Source of the DNA: Varroa destructor
Taxonomy: Eukaryota; Arthropoda; Arachnida; Mesostigmata; Varroidae
NCBI RefSeq assembly: GCF_002443255.2
Contig: NW_019211460.1
Span: 32,533,497-32,597,496 of the forward strand
DNA length: 64,000 nt
Direction of reading: 5' to 3'
Below the pieces are notes generated by a model, which was given only the letters and a program-made list of their open reading frames with translations, was not told the origin of the DNA and did no database searches. Position 1 is the stretch's first letter, and each line of letters opens with the position of its first letter. Made by a program: the position numbers and the translations under genes. Below are positions 32,760-44,399 of this stretch, in pieces.

Positions 32760-35700
32760 ATTTTGACCACAGCTTCACTGGGTCGCATTCACATACGTTT
32801 ACACTGGCTAGCGACAGTTTGTGGGGCGCTAATGAATAAGCGTTTATCACTCAAATTCAGATATGTTAATATTTGCTGATCTACTTCTAGCACGACCTTG
32901 ACTAACGGGGGGATAGGGACTAGGCTGCTGGTGTCACGGACCCCAGCCTACTGACGTAATCTGTTCTGGGACTTGTAGATCCCCTGGAAACTTCGTCTGT
33001 TTACTCTATACATAACGCGACATATGCGCAGTGATAAGGAGGAAGCAATATTCGTTGAATACCATTGCCGTATGCAACGTAGCCACACAGAGCACAGATT
33101 GAAACCTACGTACCCTTCCATCTATAGCATGTCTAACGTATGATCGGTTAATTCAAATGACTATCTTAAATGGGATCCCGTTAGGGTGTTTTGATTGCAT
33201 ATCAATATATGCATAAGCGACTTCGTCGGTGAGCTTACATTCAATCACAAAAGGTATATATATGAAGCTCACTCGAATATATTGGTGTTGTCTCCAATAG
33301 TACGTGTCTATTATCTGTTATTGTATCGGCCTGGTTTCCGAGAAACAGTGTAGTTCACTGTTTCTGATCCAAATCACATAGTTATCTTAATTTGTTGTTA
33401 GAGAGACTGTCGTGAGAGTCACAGCAGGTGGAAGAGCGGGCGTGTGTGGAGTGTCCGAGACGTCTGTTTGTCTACGGAACGCCTAACATCTGTTTCGTAT
33501 CAGGGACAGAAGTTAGAGGTAGTGTGTGTGATCCGGGAGATGGCGCCGATTTTGTTTGAGGGGTTGATAAGCTAGCGCTCTCAATTTCTCGAGTAGGATG
33601 TCTGAGAGCATGTATCTATTGGGGATGAAAGGGGTATTCTCAAACATATATGTGGACAAAAGCTGACGTAGAAAAACAGTTCAGTATCCATGGTCAAAGA
33701 TCAGATTAACGTAATCGGGTGCTTGTTTGACGCAGATTATGCTAACTGGTAAAAGGTGCCAAAGAACTAAACATGAACACTAGACGGAACAAGAAAATGT
33801 ATATAGTGGCAGGGATATTCAGAACGTACGCAAAAATGCTACACATATATACACACTTAGATGTATCTAAGTGCTTTGACAATCGTTTGATAAGGATATC
33901 AACAAATCTGGCGTTATTGAATTTTTAGCCGCACAGCAATTTTAGGTCGCTCTACGTGTGCAGGCCTTTTTCATTATCACCGCTATCCAACCACTTAGCT
34001 TCTATCGTATTCTGATTCGACCATCTGAATGGCAACTCTTCTATTTAAACCGGACAGACCTTGCCTGTTTCTCGTCCCCTCTGCTCCTTCCTAGACAAAT
34101 CTTTTCAAGCCGGTCGATTGATGAGCTGCCAATGGCGCCTTCAGTTCTTCGCATCAACTATTGGTAGTCCAGGGGCCTCCATCGTCTGGTGCTTCAATGT
34201 ATCGAATCCAATTGCCTTGGCGTTTCAATGAGCGGGGGCGATTCTCTTTCGACGAACGAGCCGCACCTCCGTAGACTCCCCCACAAACACGTACGCTCAC
34301 CCAAACGCACACATTCTATCCACGGTCCAGACAGGGATACGCGGGCATACACAGTTAGCTTATGCACTACATGTAACCTTTTCAGGAGTCCGCACCTCCT
34401 ATTGTTATCCTTCTTGCTGATGCATTATTTCTACTTTATATTTGGGGCTAATACCGGTGACGGTTTGCTTGAACAAGGTTGTCGAATAGTGTTAATAGGA
34501 ATAATATACGAGAAAGTAACTCAGACGGCTACTGAAAATAATTTAAACCTTGCTATGGGACGCAATGCTTTGTTCTACGCAACGCAAACATCAAAAATAC
34601 AGCGATCTAACAACGTAAAGGCAACATAACCACACATGGGGCGAATGTTAGGATTTTCAGGAGCAGTATTTTATTATTGCAGTTTTCGTCTAGGCTTCCA
34701 ATGGAACGTAGCCTTATGTGTATATGACGTATGTATCTAGGCCTTTATATTTCGAGCTCTTTACGTCCGGTATCACCACCAGGGGTTGTATCGGACGGCT
34801 GGCTCCCAGTGCGGAATTGCCTCGGCCTACAATTACTATACCCCTGTAGTATATGTCGCTTCTATATGAAGACCGTACACGAGGTTAATGAGGAATTAAG
34901 CCCGATGGCCAACGAAAACGTGTTCCGAAGCTGACGAGGATCCTAGGACAAAAAATAAAATGCGATAAGCGAGCTACCAAAGAGGGTTGGCGTCTCCAGT
35001 AAGAGGAAGCGGTAAATGCAGTGGGATTGTGTGAGCGTATGGGAAAAAAAAAGACAAAAAAAGTTTTTGCAAAAGTTTGGGGGAGAAATCGAGGTTGCGT
35101 AGGGATAAGAACGGTCCGAGCCCGAAGCGCGTTACAAAACAAATCCTCAAGTCCAGTTGGGGCTGGGCAACTAAGAACCGGTCGACTTAATTGTTTTATT
35201 GCTCGATTGACCCTGAACTGCTAGGCTCGGCGGGACAATTTTCTTTTACGAGATGGAACTGTCGTCAGCGGCCAGTCACGAGGGGGAGCGGACATTGGTT
35301 GATGGTAAAGGAAGAGCCGGACACCAAGTATCCGAAGGCAGGACTCCACAGTTGTGGACATCACAGACATAAAACGAGCGGACAGGCCAAGCGAAATATC
35401 AATTTCGTAGAGGGGAAGAAAGTGACCACTGTTCTAAGGCTACGACGACAAATAACGAATCAGAGGGGTTCAAACGAATCGCCTAGGTAACACCAAACGA
35501 GACATGAGGAGTAATTCTGAGAAAGAAAGAGGAGAATGGACGAGAAAAGTTTAATGAAGGGATCGCATGACGGCTAGGATTGTTTATGCTACTTCAACTT
35601 TGGTGCTGAAAGTTGGATATTAGCTATCTAGAAAAAGTTTATTGGCTTGTTCCTTTGGAAGAATGCGAAGTTTCGCTGCTAAGAACGTATTAATCTTTGC

Positions 35701-36110
35701 ATTCAAAAGCTTAATAAAATCCTCTACCGGTAGTAGTACAATCTAAAGCTCTGTGAAGTCAAAAAGATTCTACATTATATGAATATCAATGCTCTACTAA
35801 ATAACATGTGAACCTAGATTACAGACTCACGCTCACAATGACTACATTTTAAGATGGTGGAATTGAGAAAGTGCATTTGAGCTGGTGGTGTGGAACTATA
35901 CCACGAACGTTGAATCAAAATGTAGGAACTAAGGTATTCGTTGTGCTATGGGGCTTCATCAATCATCGCTCAAGAGCAGTAATTTTGACTCCTTATTTAG
36001 GCTTTCAAGCCTATTTAGAGCTGTTCATTTCTCACTAAAATGTACTTTATGATAACGTAAAGGCATTTCGTATCTCTAATTTTACCAACTGGTGTTCCGG
36101 GGCTTTTCTG
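32760..36110. other. noncoding, GC-rich patch at about 34.0-35.5 kb
   Basis: A YY1-like GAGATGGCGCC lies near 33537-33548. A plus-strand frame after the acceptor at about 33947 (cacagcaattttag) stays open to 34167 and includes a hydrophobic start, but this is weak. The GC-rich patch holds overlapping frames only. Confidence 0.25.
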
Positions 36111-36118
36111 TACGTCAG

Positions 36119-36191
36119 TATCGTTATCTCCGTTTTGTGCCTGTCTCAACTAAAAGCGAATATTCTATGCTCATCTTTAATAGAATATCAG
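36119..36191 (+). CDS. candidate 73-base exon, unknown protein
   Basis: Strong acceptor (cttttctgtacgtcag) and donor (ATATCAG|GTAACG). The open frame reads YRYLRFVPVSTKSEYSMLIF, then NRIS, a beta-strand-like pattern. The frame is also open beyond the donor to a TGA at about 36316, so the 3' border is uncertain. Confidence 0.22.
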
Positions 36192-36425
36192 GTAACGGTA
36201 ATACACAGGTCGGCCCGAACAGTTTATGGGGGGTCTCCGTAAAGTGTACGCTTGTCTGGGCAAACAGCTACACAAATGTGAAAATGTCTTCTTCATGTGG
36301 AAACATCATATTATGATGGCAGATTTTAACGCGTCTAAATATGTTTTCCAACTGCGGAATTGACTGACAACAAGGACCGTGAGTTGATTGAACAACAACT
36401 TACCATTAACTTATCACCAATAGAA

Positions 36426-36446
36426 ATCGATTGCTTCACAATCGAT
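36426..36446. repeat. hairpin: ATCGATTG / CAATCGAT with 5-base loop
   Basis: A perfect 8 bp stem with loop cttca in AT-rich noncoding DNA. Confidence 0.7.
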
Positions 36447-36459
36447 AATGTTCTGTTAA

Positions 36460-37740
36460 ACAAAAGATTGTTTAACATGTAATAAACATTGAAACGATTT
36501 AGGAGTGACATGTAGAATAATAGGGGCAGTCTGCTTGCTTATGGGAACAGACATGCAGAACACATGTGCTCTTTCATGACTGTGCTGTTATGATAAAAAA
36601 TTATCCACTGATTGATGCTCGGCCTACGATTATTATACGAGCCCCATATGTTTTATGTGAAGGGGTACGATCGAGTACGAATTTTCCGCCTCCTCTAACC
36701 CGCTTCTTGGTTTGCAAGCATTTGAATAAAAAGACCCAGATCTTGCTTCCCCATTGTTCTAATACATGTCGGCTGTATTTAGACCGTTGTCACAAGTTGT
36801 CACTGGTAACATTCGTCCCTTGCCCTTCTTCGCTGCGTGTAGGTATAAAGGAGTAAGTTTATCCGTTTCCCCTGAAACAGCGCAGTCGATGTCCGCTAGC
36901 GTTACACATCAATGGAGAGGCGACGATGAGGACAACGTTCTACGCTCGGGAAAGGACATCGCCAGGACTACGATGCCGTGTGCGTGTGAAATAGCGCTCT
37001 AGTCTCCGGAGACGTGGGCGATCTTTGCCACCCCACCAAAGGAAGTCTATTAGGCGAGCCAATGGAGCGTATCCACAGCTTGCTCATGAATTGGCAGAGC
37101 TGCGCCACCTACACGGGCAACTTCGCGTCTAACGACAGGCCCAAGGGCGACCGCTCACTCCATTATAGACTACACAACTACATATGCTCACATGCGTCGA
37201 CATAGACAGCCGGCACTATCACCATTACCAGTATATGCTGGGCTGGTCATAGTTCGTGCATCCCAACTTCAAGATCAAACTACATTTCCTTCGACGTCCT
37301 CCTTTTGCCGCTCCCCTACTTTTAGCAATGTGTTTCAAGACACGGCTGGATCAGTCTTGGCAGAAATCGCTAACTGTGATAGACTCTCACCCTTCAAGAT
37401 TTCGCATCCGCCACATCCTATGTCCACGCGTGCTGCAAGCGGAGTTCAGAGGTCGGCTGGCCGGCTGTTCAAAAGGAATAATCACAGAGACAACTACACA
37501 CAACCATGTAGACACAGTCTACACATGCGGGGCGCGCACTCTGATGTACCTCCAGACAAATTTGTATTTCCTCTCGTTTTCGACAAATGTGTGCACAAGC
37601 GGTACATCTACTGTACGAAATGTCAGTCTATCTTGCTCGCCTGTCGGGGCGATTCAATTTCTTAGTGAAGAGTATTCTTCACGGGGTCGCTTCGCGTCAA
37701 AGCAATTAACGACAGTGGTAATGGTAGTCCCCGGTACCTT
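36460..37740. other. GC-rich patch with overlapping plus-strand frames
   Basis: The long plus-strand frames here (to 240 codons at 37256-37978) run through a CA microsatellite and overlap the better supported minus-strand exon at 37858-38110. I read them as chance frames in a GC-rich patch. Confidence 0.3.
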
Positions 37741-37751
37741 CACCCTCTCAC

Positions 37752-37754
<3 letters not shown>

Positions 37755-37793
<39 letters not shown>
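37755..37793. repeat. (CA)n microsatellite
   Basis: About 39 bases of perfect CA/TG repeat lie downstream (minus strand) of the exon at 37858-38110, as expected for intronic DNA. Confidence 0.95.
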
Positions 37794-37795
<2 letters not shown>

Positions 37796-37857
37796 AGAAA
37801 GCACAACGAAAAAAAAGCAAGGGTGAAAGGCCCATTCCACTGTTCACCGGTTGAAAC

Positions 37858-38110
37858 ATCAATCGTTCTACGTTCTATGTCCTTAAGCATGTGCAGCAGT
37901 TCACACGTGGAGATGCCGGTAACGACAGCGGCAACATGGACGCCAGTTATAGTCATTGGGTTGGAGTCGAACTGGTAGACGAGTGTCTGGTCGTAGCGTT
38001 CACTCGCGGTCCTAGTGATCATCATGCTGTAGTGTTTGTACTTGATCTCTGGGTTGTTTTGGTTGTAACAGTACATTATTACTTCTTCATCGTTACGCCC
38101 TAACCCATCC
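37858..38110 (-). CDS. internal exon of an unrecognised conserved-looking protein
   Basis: This is the best single-exon coding signal outside the 53-60 kb gene. The acceptor is ccttcttcatag, and a donor-like site ACCG|GTGAAC lies at the other end (3' border less certain). The frame uses many C-ending codons (TAC, AAC, GAC, CAG, ATC, GTC). It encodes EEVIMYCYNQNNPEIKYKHY, then YDQTLVYQFDSNPMTITGVH, then a hydrophobic-helical end, AAVVTGISTCELLHMLKDIE. No stop occurs on this frame and the opposite strand lacks this codon bias. I do not recognise the family. It could be a cytosolic enzyme or adaptor domain; there is no signal or clear membrane span. Confidence 0.52.
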
Positions 38111-38119
38111 CTATGAAGA

Positions 38120-39040
38120 AGGTATGTTAAACACATGGACAGTGGTTGCACTGTTGTAGTACGTCGTTCCACTAGACCTCCGTAGACTGCCAGCACATTC
38201 AGACACATGCCACACAGCTGATAACCAGCTGCAAAAGATCGCGCAGGAACATTTTCAGAGCACCTCCATTGGTGCCGCTGATGGTGCTTCACGGTGCGAC
38301 CCGAGTTCGCTCCGATTACCCACAATCACCGCTGAGCGATGCATGCGCTGCTTTCGGTTGCTATTGCTGTCTGCATTTTCTGTCTAACATGCAGCCTAAT
38401 TTTTCCCTTGCGAGTCACGATACGAGCTCATTTACTGGTCGCGAACGCCCGTTCGACCGCCCGCCCTCCCACGGAGTAACAATCTGCCATTGTTGTTACT
38501 CTGCCGCGCACAGAAAGCTAGGGGAGCTGATAGCTATCAGCAACACCATCATTACTACTACAACTGTTACTTCAGTTCAAGTGAGAAACACTGCGGGCTG
38601 GCCAACGGGAGACAGGGGAGATAGATAACGGGAGAGGGAAACGCGCACAAGTGATGCCAACAGATGACGAGGCACGAATGAAAGCGCAAAAGAGTGCAGT
38701 GTCTTGGATAGTACAAATATGCGTGAGAGGTCACACTAGAGTCTCTGTGAGCAACAGAGTCCCACGCTTGAACTGAATAGGCTTGTGGGGAGCAGTTGGC
38801 CACAAGTGAGAGCGACTACTGACGATGGCTACTGTGAATGGATCCGTGAAGTTTGATAGGGTTGCTTGTATTTATGGATTTAAAATCCCGTGCTATCTCT
38901 CCATGATATATAGATCTGTACGATCATAAACGTATCGGAGGAACCTCCGTGTGGGTTTTTCAAGTAAATCTTAATTATGTTGAACTGGTCATCGTTCGGA
39001 AACAATTTTGTTTTCATAGTGTTTATATAAGAACGTTTCT
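38120..39040. other. GC-rich flank, no supported gene
   Basis: Overlapping frames on both strands at 38.2-38.8 kb have no clear splice sites; AT-rich after 38.85 kb. Confidence 0.3.
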
Positions 39041-39044
39041 GAAC

Positions 39045-39356
39045 TCAAATCAGTAATTGTTTCAAGTTGACATACTGTTTCTCTTCGAACTGAACCGATA
39101 TTATACATTTGTACATGTTCACGAAGCGGCCAAAACTTGATCTTATTTTCGGTTTCATCAGACTCAAAAGGAAAATTGTCCTAAATGCTTTGGAAGCTTT
39201 TCCCATAGGACAAGGCCAGTCTCCGCTGGCGAAAGAACATTGCTTGCCGTATGTTCTGTGGCGACTAACCGAAGCGGCCTGAGTCAGTACGGACCGTGCG
39301 TACACGCCTCTGTGGCTCCCAAAAGGTAGCGTGAGCAGAACTCGCTTCATCCACAT
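39045..39356 (-). CDS. open frame with mitochondrial-type N-terminus (weak)
   Basis: An ATG frame of 103 codons on the minus strand begins MWMKRVLLTLPFGSHRGVYA and is basic, Ser/Ala-containing and almost free of acidic residues for 40 residues, like a mitochondrial targeting sequence. It ends KQYVNLKQLLI and a stop. The second half (KKPKIRSSFGRF-like basic segment, then FEEKQYV) could be the start of a mature domain. There is no splice evidence. It may be a small gene, a first exon or chance. Confidence 0.22.
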   Translation of the reverse strand: MWMKRVLLTLPFGSHRGVYARSVLTQAASVSRHRTYGKQCSFASGDWPCPMGKASKAFRTIFLLSLMKPKIRSSFGRFVNMYKCIISVQFEEKQYVNLKQLLI

Positions 39357-39359
39357 TGT

Positions 39360-40870
39360 CGGTCTACCATCCTAGTAGCCTACGAAGGCCATGCCATGCA
39401 TTAAAGCTGGGATGGAATTTCATGAATATGTAGAGGTAGTTATGATGTGTGCCTGTTCGATGTCGTTCGGCCTAAGAGTGTATGTTGCTATGCTTGAAAG
39501 TGTGCGCTCCCCTCGGCAGTCGGAGTGGCTAGATAACGAATGAAGCGAGATTTTCTTCTTCTTCTTCGTGCGTTTCGTCTTCGTGCGTTGTTTTAGACGC
39601 ACCGACTACGTGGGCCGCAGTAGCACAACAACTTAGTTTGTTTTAAGTGAAAATAGAAACCAACTCCATTTAGGCTACACAGTACAAACGCAGCTGGCAA
39701 ACGCTTAAGTCGTTGCCCGACAACGCAGACGCATACACACAAATATTGGTAGATAGGTAGGTAGTGTACAACCGGGTCAGCCCATCCGAATCGAAATGGC
39801 CATCGAAGACGTGCAAAGAGGAGGCCCCATACGCAGTTGTCTATGTAGCTCTAGGTGGAAAATGTCCTATGGAAGTGATTCGCAGCCTTTCTGTCAGATG
39901 TACTCGATGAAGGTTGATCTGAAGATTGAAAGTCTATCACTGAAGCAATACGAACCCACGGAATAGATAGTTCTAGCACAAACAGCTGATACCATCTCTA
40001 CTAGTAACTTTTATAGGGTTGGCCGCTTAAAAATACTAATGGATTCAGGAGTCTGTGTTGATTTTCGCTGATGTAGATTGAGTAAAAGCAGGCAATCTTG
40101 TACGAATAGCTAATATGGCTCGCTTGTTTGAACTCAATCAATTGTAGATAGTAATGGACGGTTTGACCTAATTGAGCCGACAAACGACTCTTGTGCTCAT
40201 ATATTCGTGATTGTCGCCTTCATTTCTCCAAAACTTATATATAAAAAAAAATATATATATATTTTTTTCTAGGGTTTTCGGTAAGTTTAGTATCGAGAAG
40301 CAGGCTACCTGTTGTGCGCGGACTGTGCCCGTATATTGCTTAGCCGGCCTATTTAGCAATCATCATCCTCTTGTACTTTTAGGCACCGCTGATTTTCTAT
40401 AGTTGATATCCTGTGGCGTTCGGTTCGACAATATTTTAGAATGATATATTGGATTTCAAAGATCTTCCGGATCGTTGTTTAATTAACTTTCCCATCTAAC
40501 TGCAATGTAATATGATACGAGGAAATTATCAGCCTTGGTATGCAAACTCCTATTATAATTAAGGATATTTTCAAAATAATCTATTCTGTTTGACCCAATG
40601 CGGCCAAATAGAAAATAAAATGGCCCTAATTTCATCTACTAATTTCATCCCTAATAACACCATCGCAAGGCGTTTCGTCAAATGGCTGGTTCGTCAGACG
40701 CGAAATGAAGAATGTCTACTAAGATCTCTAAGATCGGCAGAAGCCTGAACTCAACTTTCGTACTCAATTATTGTTGTAACTAAATCAATCTACTGATAAA
40801 GCGACAAGTAGTAGCACACACTTTTTCAAACTTGTCCATGACCCCATCACTGTCCCTCTATGTAATGTAA
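39360..40870. other. AT-rich noncoding stretch
   Basis: A/T runs and TA repeats lie near 40240-40270. An acceptor at 40271-40272 (atttttttctag) opens 43 plus-strand codons beginning VFGKFSIEKQATCC, ending at 40402. This is too weak to call. Confidence 0.3.
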
Positions 40871-40875
40871 TAATA

Positions 40876-41268
40876 ATGTGCCCCGACCCAAATACTCAAA
40901 CGGTCTACAGTTACTATCTATCGTTCAAGTTTAATAACGCACTCATCAACGAATACACCTTGGATAATCAGAATCTAACATACGTAGAGGGCACTTCCGA
41001 TCTCATCCCATACCATATATTCCCGACATTGTTTGCTTGGGTGTCTATTCAAGATTCCAAAATTCCGTGCGTTGGAAAAGATCACAGGTTATACAGTATC
41101 ATAGCTTATGCTACTTTCTCTCTACAACGATCCTATCTTAGCGCGCTCGGTAGAGTACGAGCGTGCAAAATGTCCTGGTGCAGTTTCAAGAGAGAGAGAG
41201 AGAGAGAACCATTTTCATTTCTCGGTCATTGCGATGGGAATTTCCTCTTGGCACACGACAAATGCTGA
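40876..41268 (+). CDS. open frame of 130 codons, unknown
   Basis: An ATG frame whose first 75 residues look protein-like (MCPDPNTQTVYSYYLSFKFN; then DNQNLTYVEGTSDLIPYH) with codons less AT-biased than the flanks. It then runs into a GA microsatellite (41189-41207) read as Arg-Glu repeats. The first part could be an exon and the rest intron, but no clear donor marks the border. Confidence 0.17.
   Translation: MCPDPNTQTVYSYYLSFKFNNALINEYTLDNQNLTYVEGTSDLIPYHIFPTLFAWVSIQDSKIPCVGKDHRLYSIIAYATFSLQRSYLSALGRVRACKMSWCSFKREREREPFSFLGHCDGNFLLAHDKC
41189..41207. repeat. (GA)n microsatellite
   Basis: About nine AG units, visible in the sequence. Confidence 0.9.
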
Positions 41269-41843
41269 CTGCGTACGCCTAAGGGTATTGATGTAACCAA
41301 TGAACTGAGACATCAAGCTAAGCTACGACGATGCGTTGTCCTCTGCTGTTCGTCAGCGCATACGGTTTCGCCTGACGCTTAATTAGAGGTAAAAAGCTGA
41401 AAGCAAGATACCTACATATCCGCATCAGATGCACGATGCGTATGTAAACCTGGATAGCTCGTTTGGCCTTGGTTACCGTACAAGCCCCCGTACGCGGCCT
41501 GACTGCGCAGCTGTCTGCTGGACAGCCACAGTGGCGCTTGCCGTCTTATCATGCAATCGAAAAATTAGCATTGGCCTACATTTCAAAGAAAACATACATA
41601 TCCTGATGGTTTACAATACAGATGCTGAGCGGCGTCGGTAAGAATGTTGCGGATAGGGCTGCGAGCAGGTAGGTCGACGGTGTCCAATGGCGAAAGAGAA
41701 CTTACAGTTTTGTATATCAGAGCCAGAGAACGACGAGAAAAAAGAATATTAAGCAGTGCACTGGTAGCTAAGAGATTTTACCGAGAAACTATGGTACGTA
41801 CATGTGACATCTTTAAACAATGCGTTCAACCATTTTGCTGCAG

Positions 41844-42014
41844 GATCGTATGCTCATTAATTTTATTCTACTGGAAAAGACGGATATTTACCGCCTCGAC
41901 TTAAGCCAACGCTTAACGTATTGTGTAGTGTTAATCACTCAAAAGCTACGACGTTCCAGTTTGAATAGGGTACCCCAGGTGAAGAGCTTGAATAGATCAG
42001 TCTCTGATGGGTGA
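41844..42014 (+). CDS. candidate terminal exon, unknown protein
   Basis: Acceptor accattttgctgcag opens 56 codons to a TGA: DRMLINFILLEKTDIYRLDL and onward to a Ser/Arg-rich end. A donor-like CCCAG|GTGAAG lies at about 41977-41978 and could shorten it. The Leu/Ile-rich start and basic end look like a helix plus tail. No family is recognised. Confidence 0.22.
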   Translation, partial: DRMLINFILLEKTDIYRLDLSQRLTYCVVLITQKLRRSSLNRVPQVKSLNRSVSDG

Positions 42015-42019
42015 TGATC

Positions 42020-42927
42020 AATACATTGATGGAATAACGTATTCGGTCATCGTAGACGCATAAATAGGACAACTATTTCTGCCAAGAAAACGAGCTATTT
42101 AAATGGTAAGTAAGAAAGATCCATATGCCAGCCTGTCTTCGAAGACAGGACTAGGCCTTACAGGTATAGACGTTATCTTTTGCACGTTACGGACAGCAGT
42201 GGCGTAACCGGTATACTCTTCTTTTGGAACAAGTAATCAGGCAGGTGACAACTAGCACGCCGTGAACAAGACTAAAAAAACTTGTAGTCAAGGGCACCAA
42301 TACATTAATGCAGCGAGATGTTAAAACTATGGATTACTCAAGTTCATTGAAATCTCAAACATTTGCTTCGTTATCAGCACCTCAGTATTACAGTACTATC
42401 AGTATTATCAAACAGGGTGAAGCACATATTTTGGAAATCAATAACCTTTTAGTAATTAAAGCTTTTCGATCAATTATTTAGGTATTTTTGTCATCTTTAC
42501 CGAAGCCACTTGTCCAAATCTTCACCTTTTTGAGTTTTCTTTCTATCTTCATTTTGAAAAATACGTTTCGCTATTTATACAAAACGGAAAGACTACAGGG
42601 TTTACAAATAACGAAAACGAGCAGCATCGTACACTGTCGATGAAAAGGAACTAGTTCTATTACCTTACTATTATTATTTTTCTTCCTAACATCGTGTGGG
42701 ATTTTTGATCATTCTATGCATCTTCCTTCCCGTTACTGCCGTTTGCTGGCGCATTAAGACTGAACTGAAGATCAAATCAAATGTTTATTTCTTTATCTGT
42801 CTCAATCATCCAGACAATTGCCGTTCATCGTTTGGTGGTCGATGCATACCACAAATAACTAGCGATAACATGCACTAGCATTTAATTGGCCCATGCCAGC
42901 CAACGTTAAGAAAGATCAGGTTCATTA
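42020..42927. other. AT-rich noncoding, contains 18 bp palindrome
   Basis: No supported gene. A short plus frame at 42696-42878 without ATG contains five cysteines late in the product (CLNHPDNCRSSFGGRCIPQ), which is suggestive of a small extracellular peptide but has no start or splice support. Confidence 0.25.
42132..42149. repeat. 18 bp perfect palindrome CCTGTCTTCGAAGACAGG
   Basis: A perfect inverted repeat without loop in AT-rich sequence. It might be a dimer-binding site or chance. Confidence 0.75.
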
Positions 42928-43152
42928 ATGAATCAATCGCCAATGCTTACCTCGAAGGTTTTCTACCCCTGCGCGGCTTATGCCGTCATCCTTAACTACC
43001 TAACTTCGCAGGCTTACGGCAGGCCTGTGAAGAAATTACATGGTTACACAGGATATACGATCACCACATGCACGAGAAACAGGTCATCCAATTCGGTCAC
43101 TGAGCATATCATGTTATTTTATCCTCAAGCGTTTAAGCACAGGCTGCGTTGA
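42928..43152 (+). CDS. small open frame of 74 codons (weak)
   Basis: A complete ATG frame, MNQSPMLTSKVFYPCAAYAV and onward, with balanced codons and a moderately hydrophobic N-terminal 30 residues followed by a basic, Ser/Thr-rich part. The minus strand across the same bases has splice-like sites (CGAG|GTAAGC at about 42945) and a short frame VVKDDGISRAGVENLR, so the strand is uncertain. Confidence 0.18.
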   Translation: MNQSPMLTSKVFYPCAAYAVILNYLTSQAYGRPVKKLHGYTGYTITTCTRNRSSNSVTEHIMLFYPQAFKHRLR

Positions 43153-43168
43153 CAGATCTAAGTCTTAG

Positions 43169-43184
43169 TTTTTTTTTTTTTTTT
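43169..43184. repeat. poly-T run of 16
   Basis: A homopolymer that could be the tail of a retroposed element on the minus strand or a pyrimidine tract. Confidence 0.8.
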
Positions 43185-43460
43185 ATTTCTTAACATTCTC
43201 GCATTGCCGCTTATGGAGCTTCTATGTATGGATATCGGCGTCGAAGAGGCACGCCACAACATTGTAAGCTTCATCGACCGTGTCTCTCCCAGCTTCTACC
43301 CCACACCCCCACATTAAACACACACCTGGCCATCCGGCCAACCCGACAATCGAGGTAAGTGTTTAAACTTAGCTACTCCCTTTTCAACCACGTACTCCAC
43401 GCAACTTAGTAATGGCCCGTCGAGCTGCTGTGATGGATTGTGGGAGCTAGTTGCCCGCTC

Positions 43461-43485
<25 letters not shown>
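43461..43485. repeat. (CT)n microsatellite
   Basis: About twelve CT units, visible in the sequence. Confidence 0.95.
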
Positions 43486-43489
<4 letters not shown>

Positions 43490-43492
<3 letters not shown>

Positions 43493-44240
43493 ACAAAAGC
43501 CCCTCGTGAGGGAGTTCTACCTATGGATGGCCCGTCAACGCGGTTTTTTCACTAAGTACATGCGAATTGTCTACTTATCTACCTGCCGTTGCTGGATGCT
43601 TTTATGAAGAAAATAACAGTGAGTCAGTTGCAATGCCTCTCTTATTGGACGACCTCCTACTGTCAGGAATGACTTGCGAAATTAGCTAGAGACAAATATG
43701 GACGAGTCAAACTCAACAGATATGTGTTACGAGTGTAAAAGTATTTGCCAATGTGTTAAGAGAACTATAACAGTACCATAACACATTCTTCCATTATAGC
43801 TTATACCTATGCAAAAACATCCACGAGGGTATTTGGCATCCTATAAAAGACCGTGAACCTAATGTACACTGTGACAGCTTTCTCAGCGTGACAACGATAA
43901 ATGGACAGAAATTAATCAGCCCAGTATGTTGGGCAACCTTTCTTTAACACGATCGGTTCTACTTATTCGTTTTCTATATAAAGAGTAAATATCTGCCTGA
44001 CGACACCAATCTTGCCTGTTATCATTAGGTTCATTACAGGTGATGATACGAAAAGGCCGTCTTCAACGGTTTGTTAACATATGCCAACCTGCCAATCGCT
44101 GTCGTCTCCTGGCCTGGCGTACGTGTTTCAAGGCTACGTTTGAGAGGCTACTGAAGCTTGCTGTTATTGAGACACATTGACATTACTATAAACTCGTTCT
44201 AGATAACCAGTTACATATGATTGTTCTACCTTCGAACTCA
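43490..44240. other. AT-rich noncoding stretch
   Basis: No supported gene; probably intron downstream of the minus-strand exon at 44242. Confidence 0.35.
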
Positions 44241-44241
44241 C

Positions 44242-44377
44242 CATCATCAGAAATGATGCCTAGAGACTCCTTCGCCATGACAACTAACAGCACAACGCTA
44301 GTAGGCCACATGATGTTGAAATTGTTTGGTAAAAAGCGCATGACAGCGGTGGTAACAAACGACGCTTGAAACCTCAG
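44242..44377 (-). CDS. exon of a membrane protein, unknown family
   Basis: Clear acceptor (cggaatttgtcacag) and strong donor (GATGATG|GTGAGT) on the minus strand bound 136 open bases. The frame reads LRFQASFVTTAVMRFLPNNF, then IMWPTSVVLLVVMA (a membrane span), then KESLGIISDDG. Codons are balanced. A span flanked by an amphipathic helix and an acidic loop fits a polytopic transporter or receptor. The exon starts in phase 0 and ends in phase 1. No partner exon was identified and I cannot name the family. Confidence 0.42.
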
Positions 44378-44399
44378 CTGTGACAAATTCCGGCCGGCC

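Noticed and set aside
37256..37978. Plus-strand frame of 240 codons
   Set aside because: It runs through a CA microsatellite (Thr-His repeat) and overlaps the minus-strand exon at 37858-38110, which has much better codon use. There is no domain.
37753..38325. Whole minus-strand frame of 190 codons as one gene
   Set aside because: Only 37858-38110 has splice-like borders and coding codon use; the ends are a Cys-Val run from the microsatellite and GC-rich noise.
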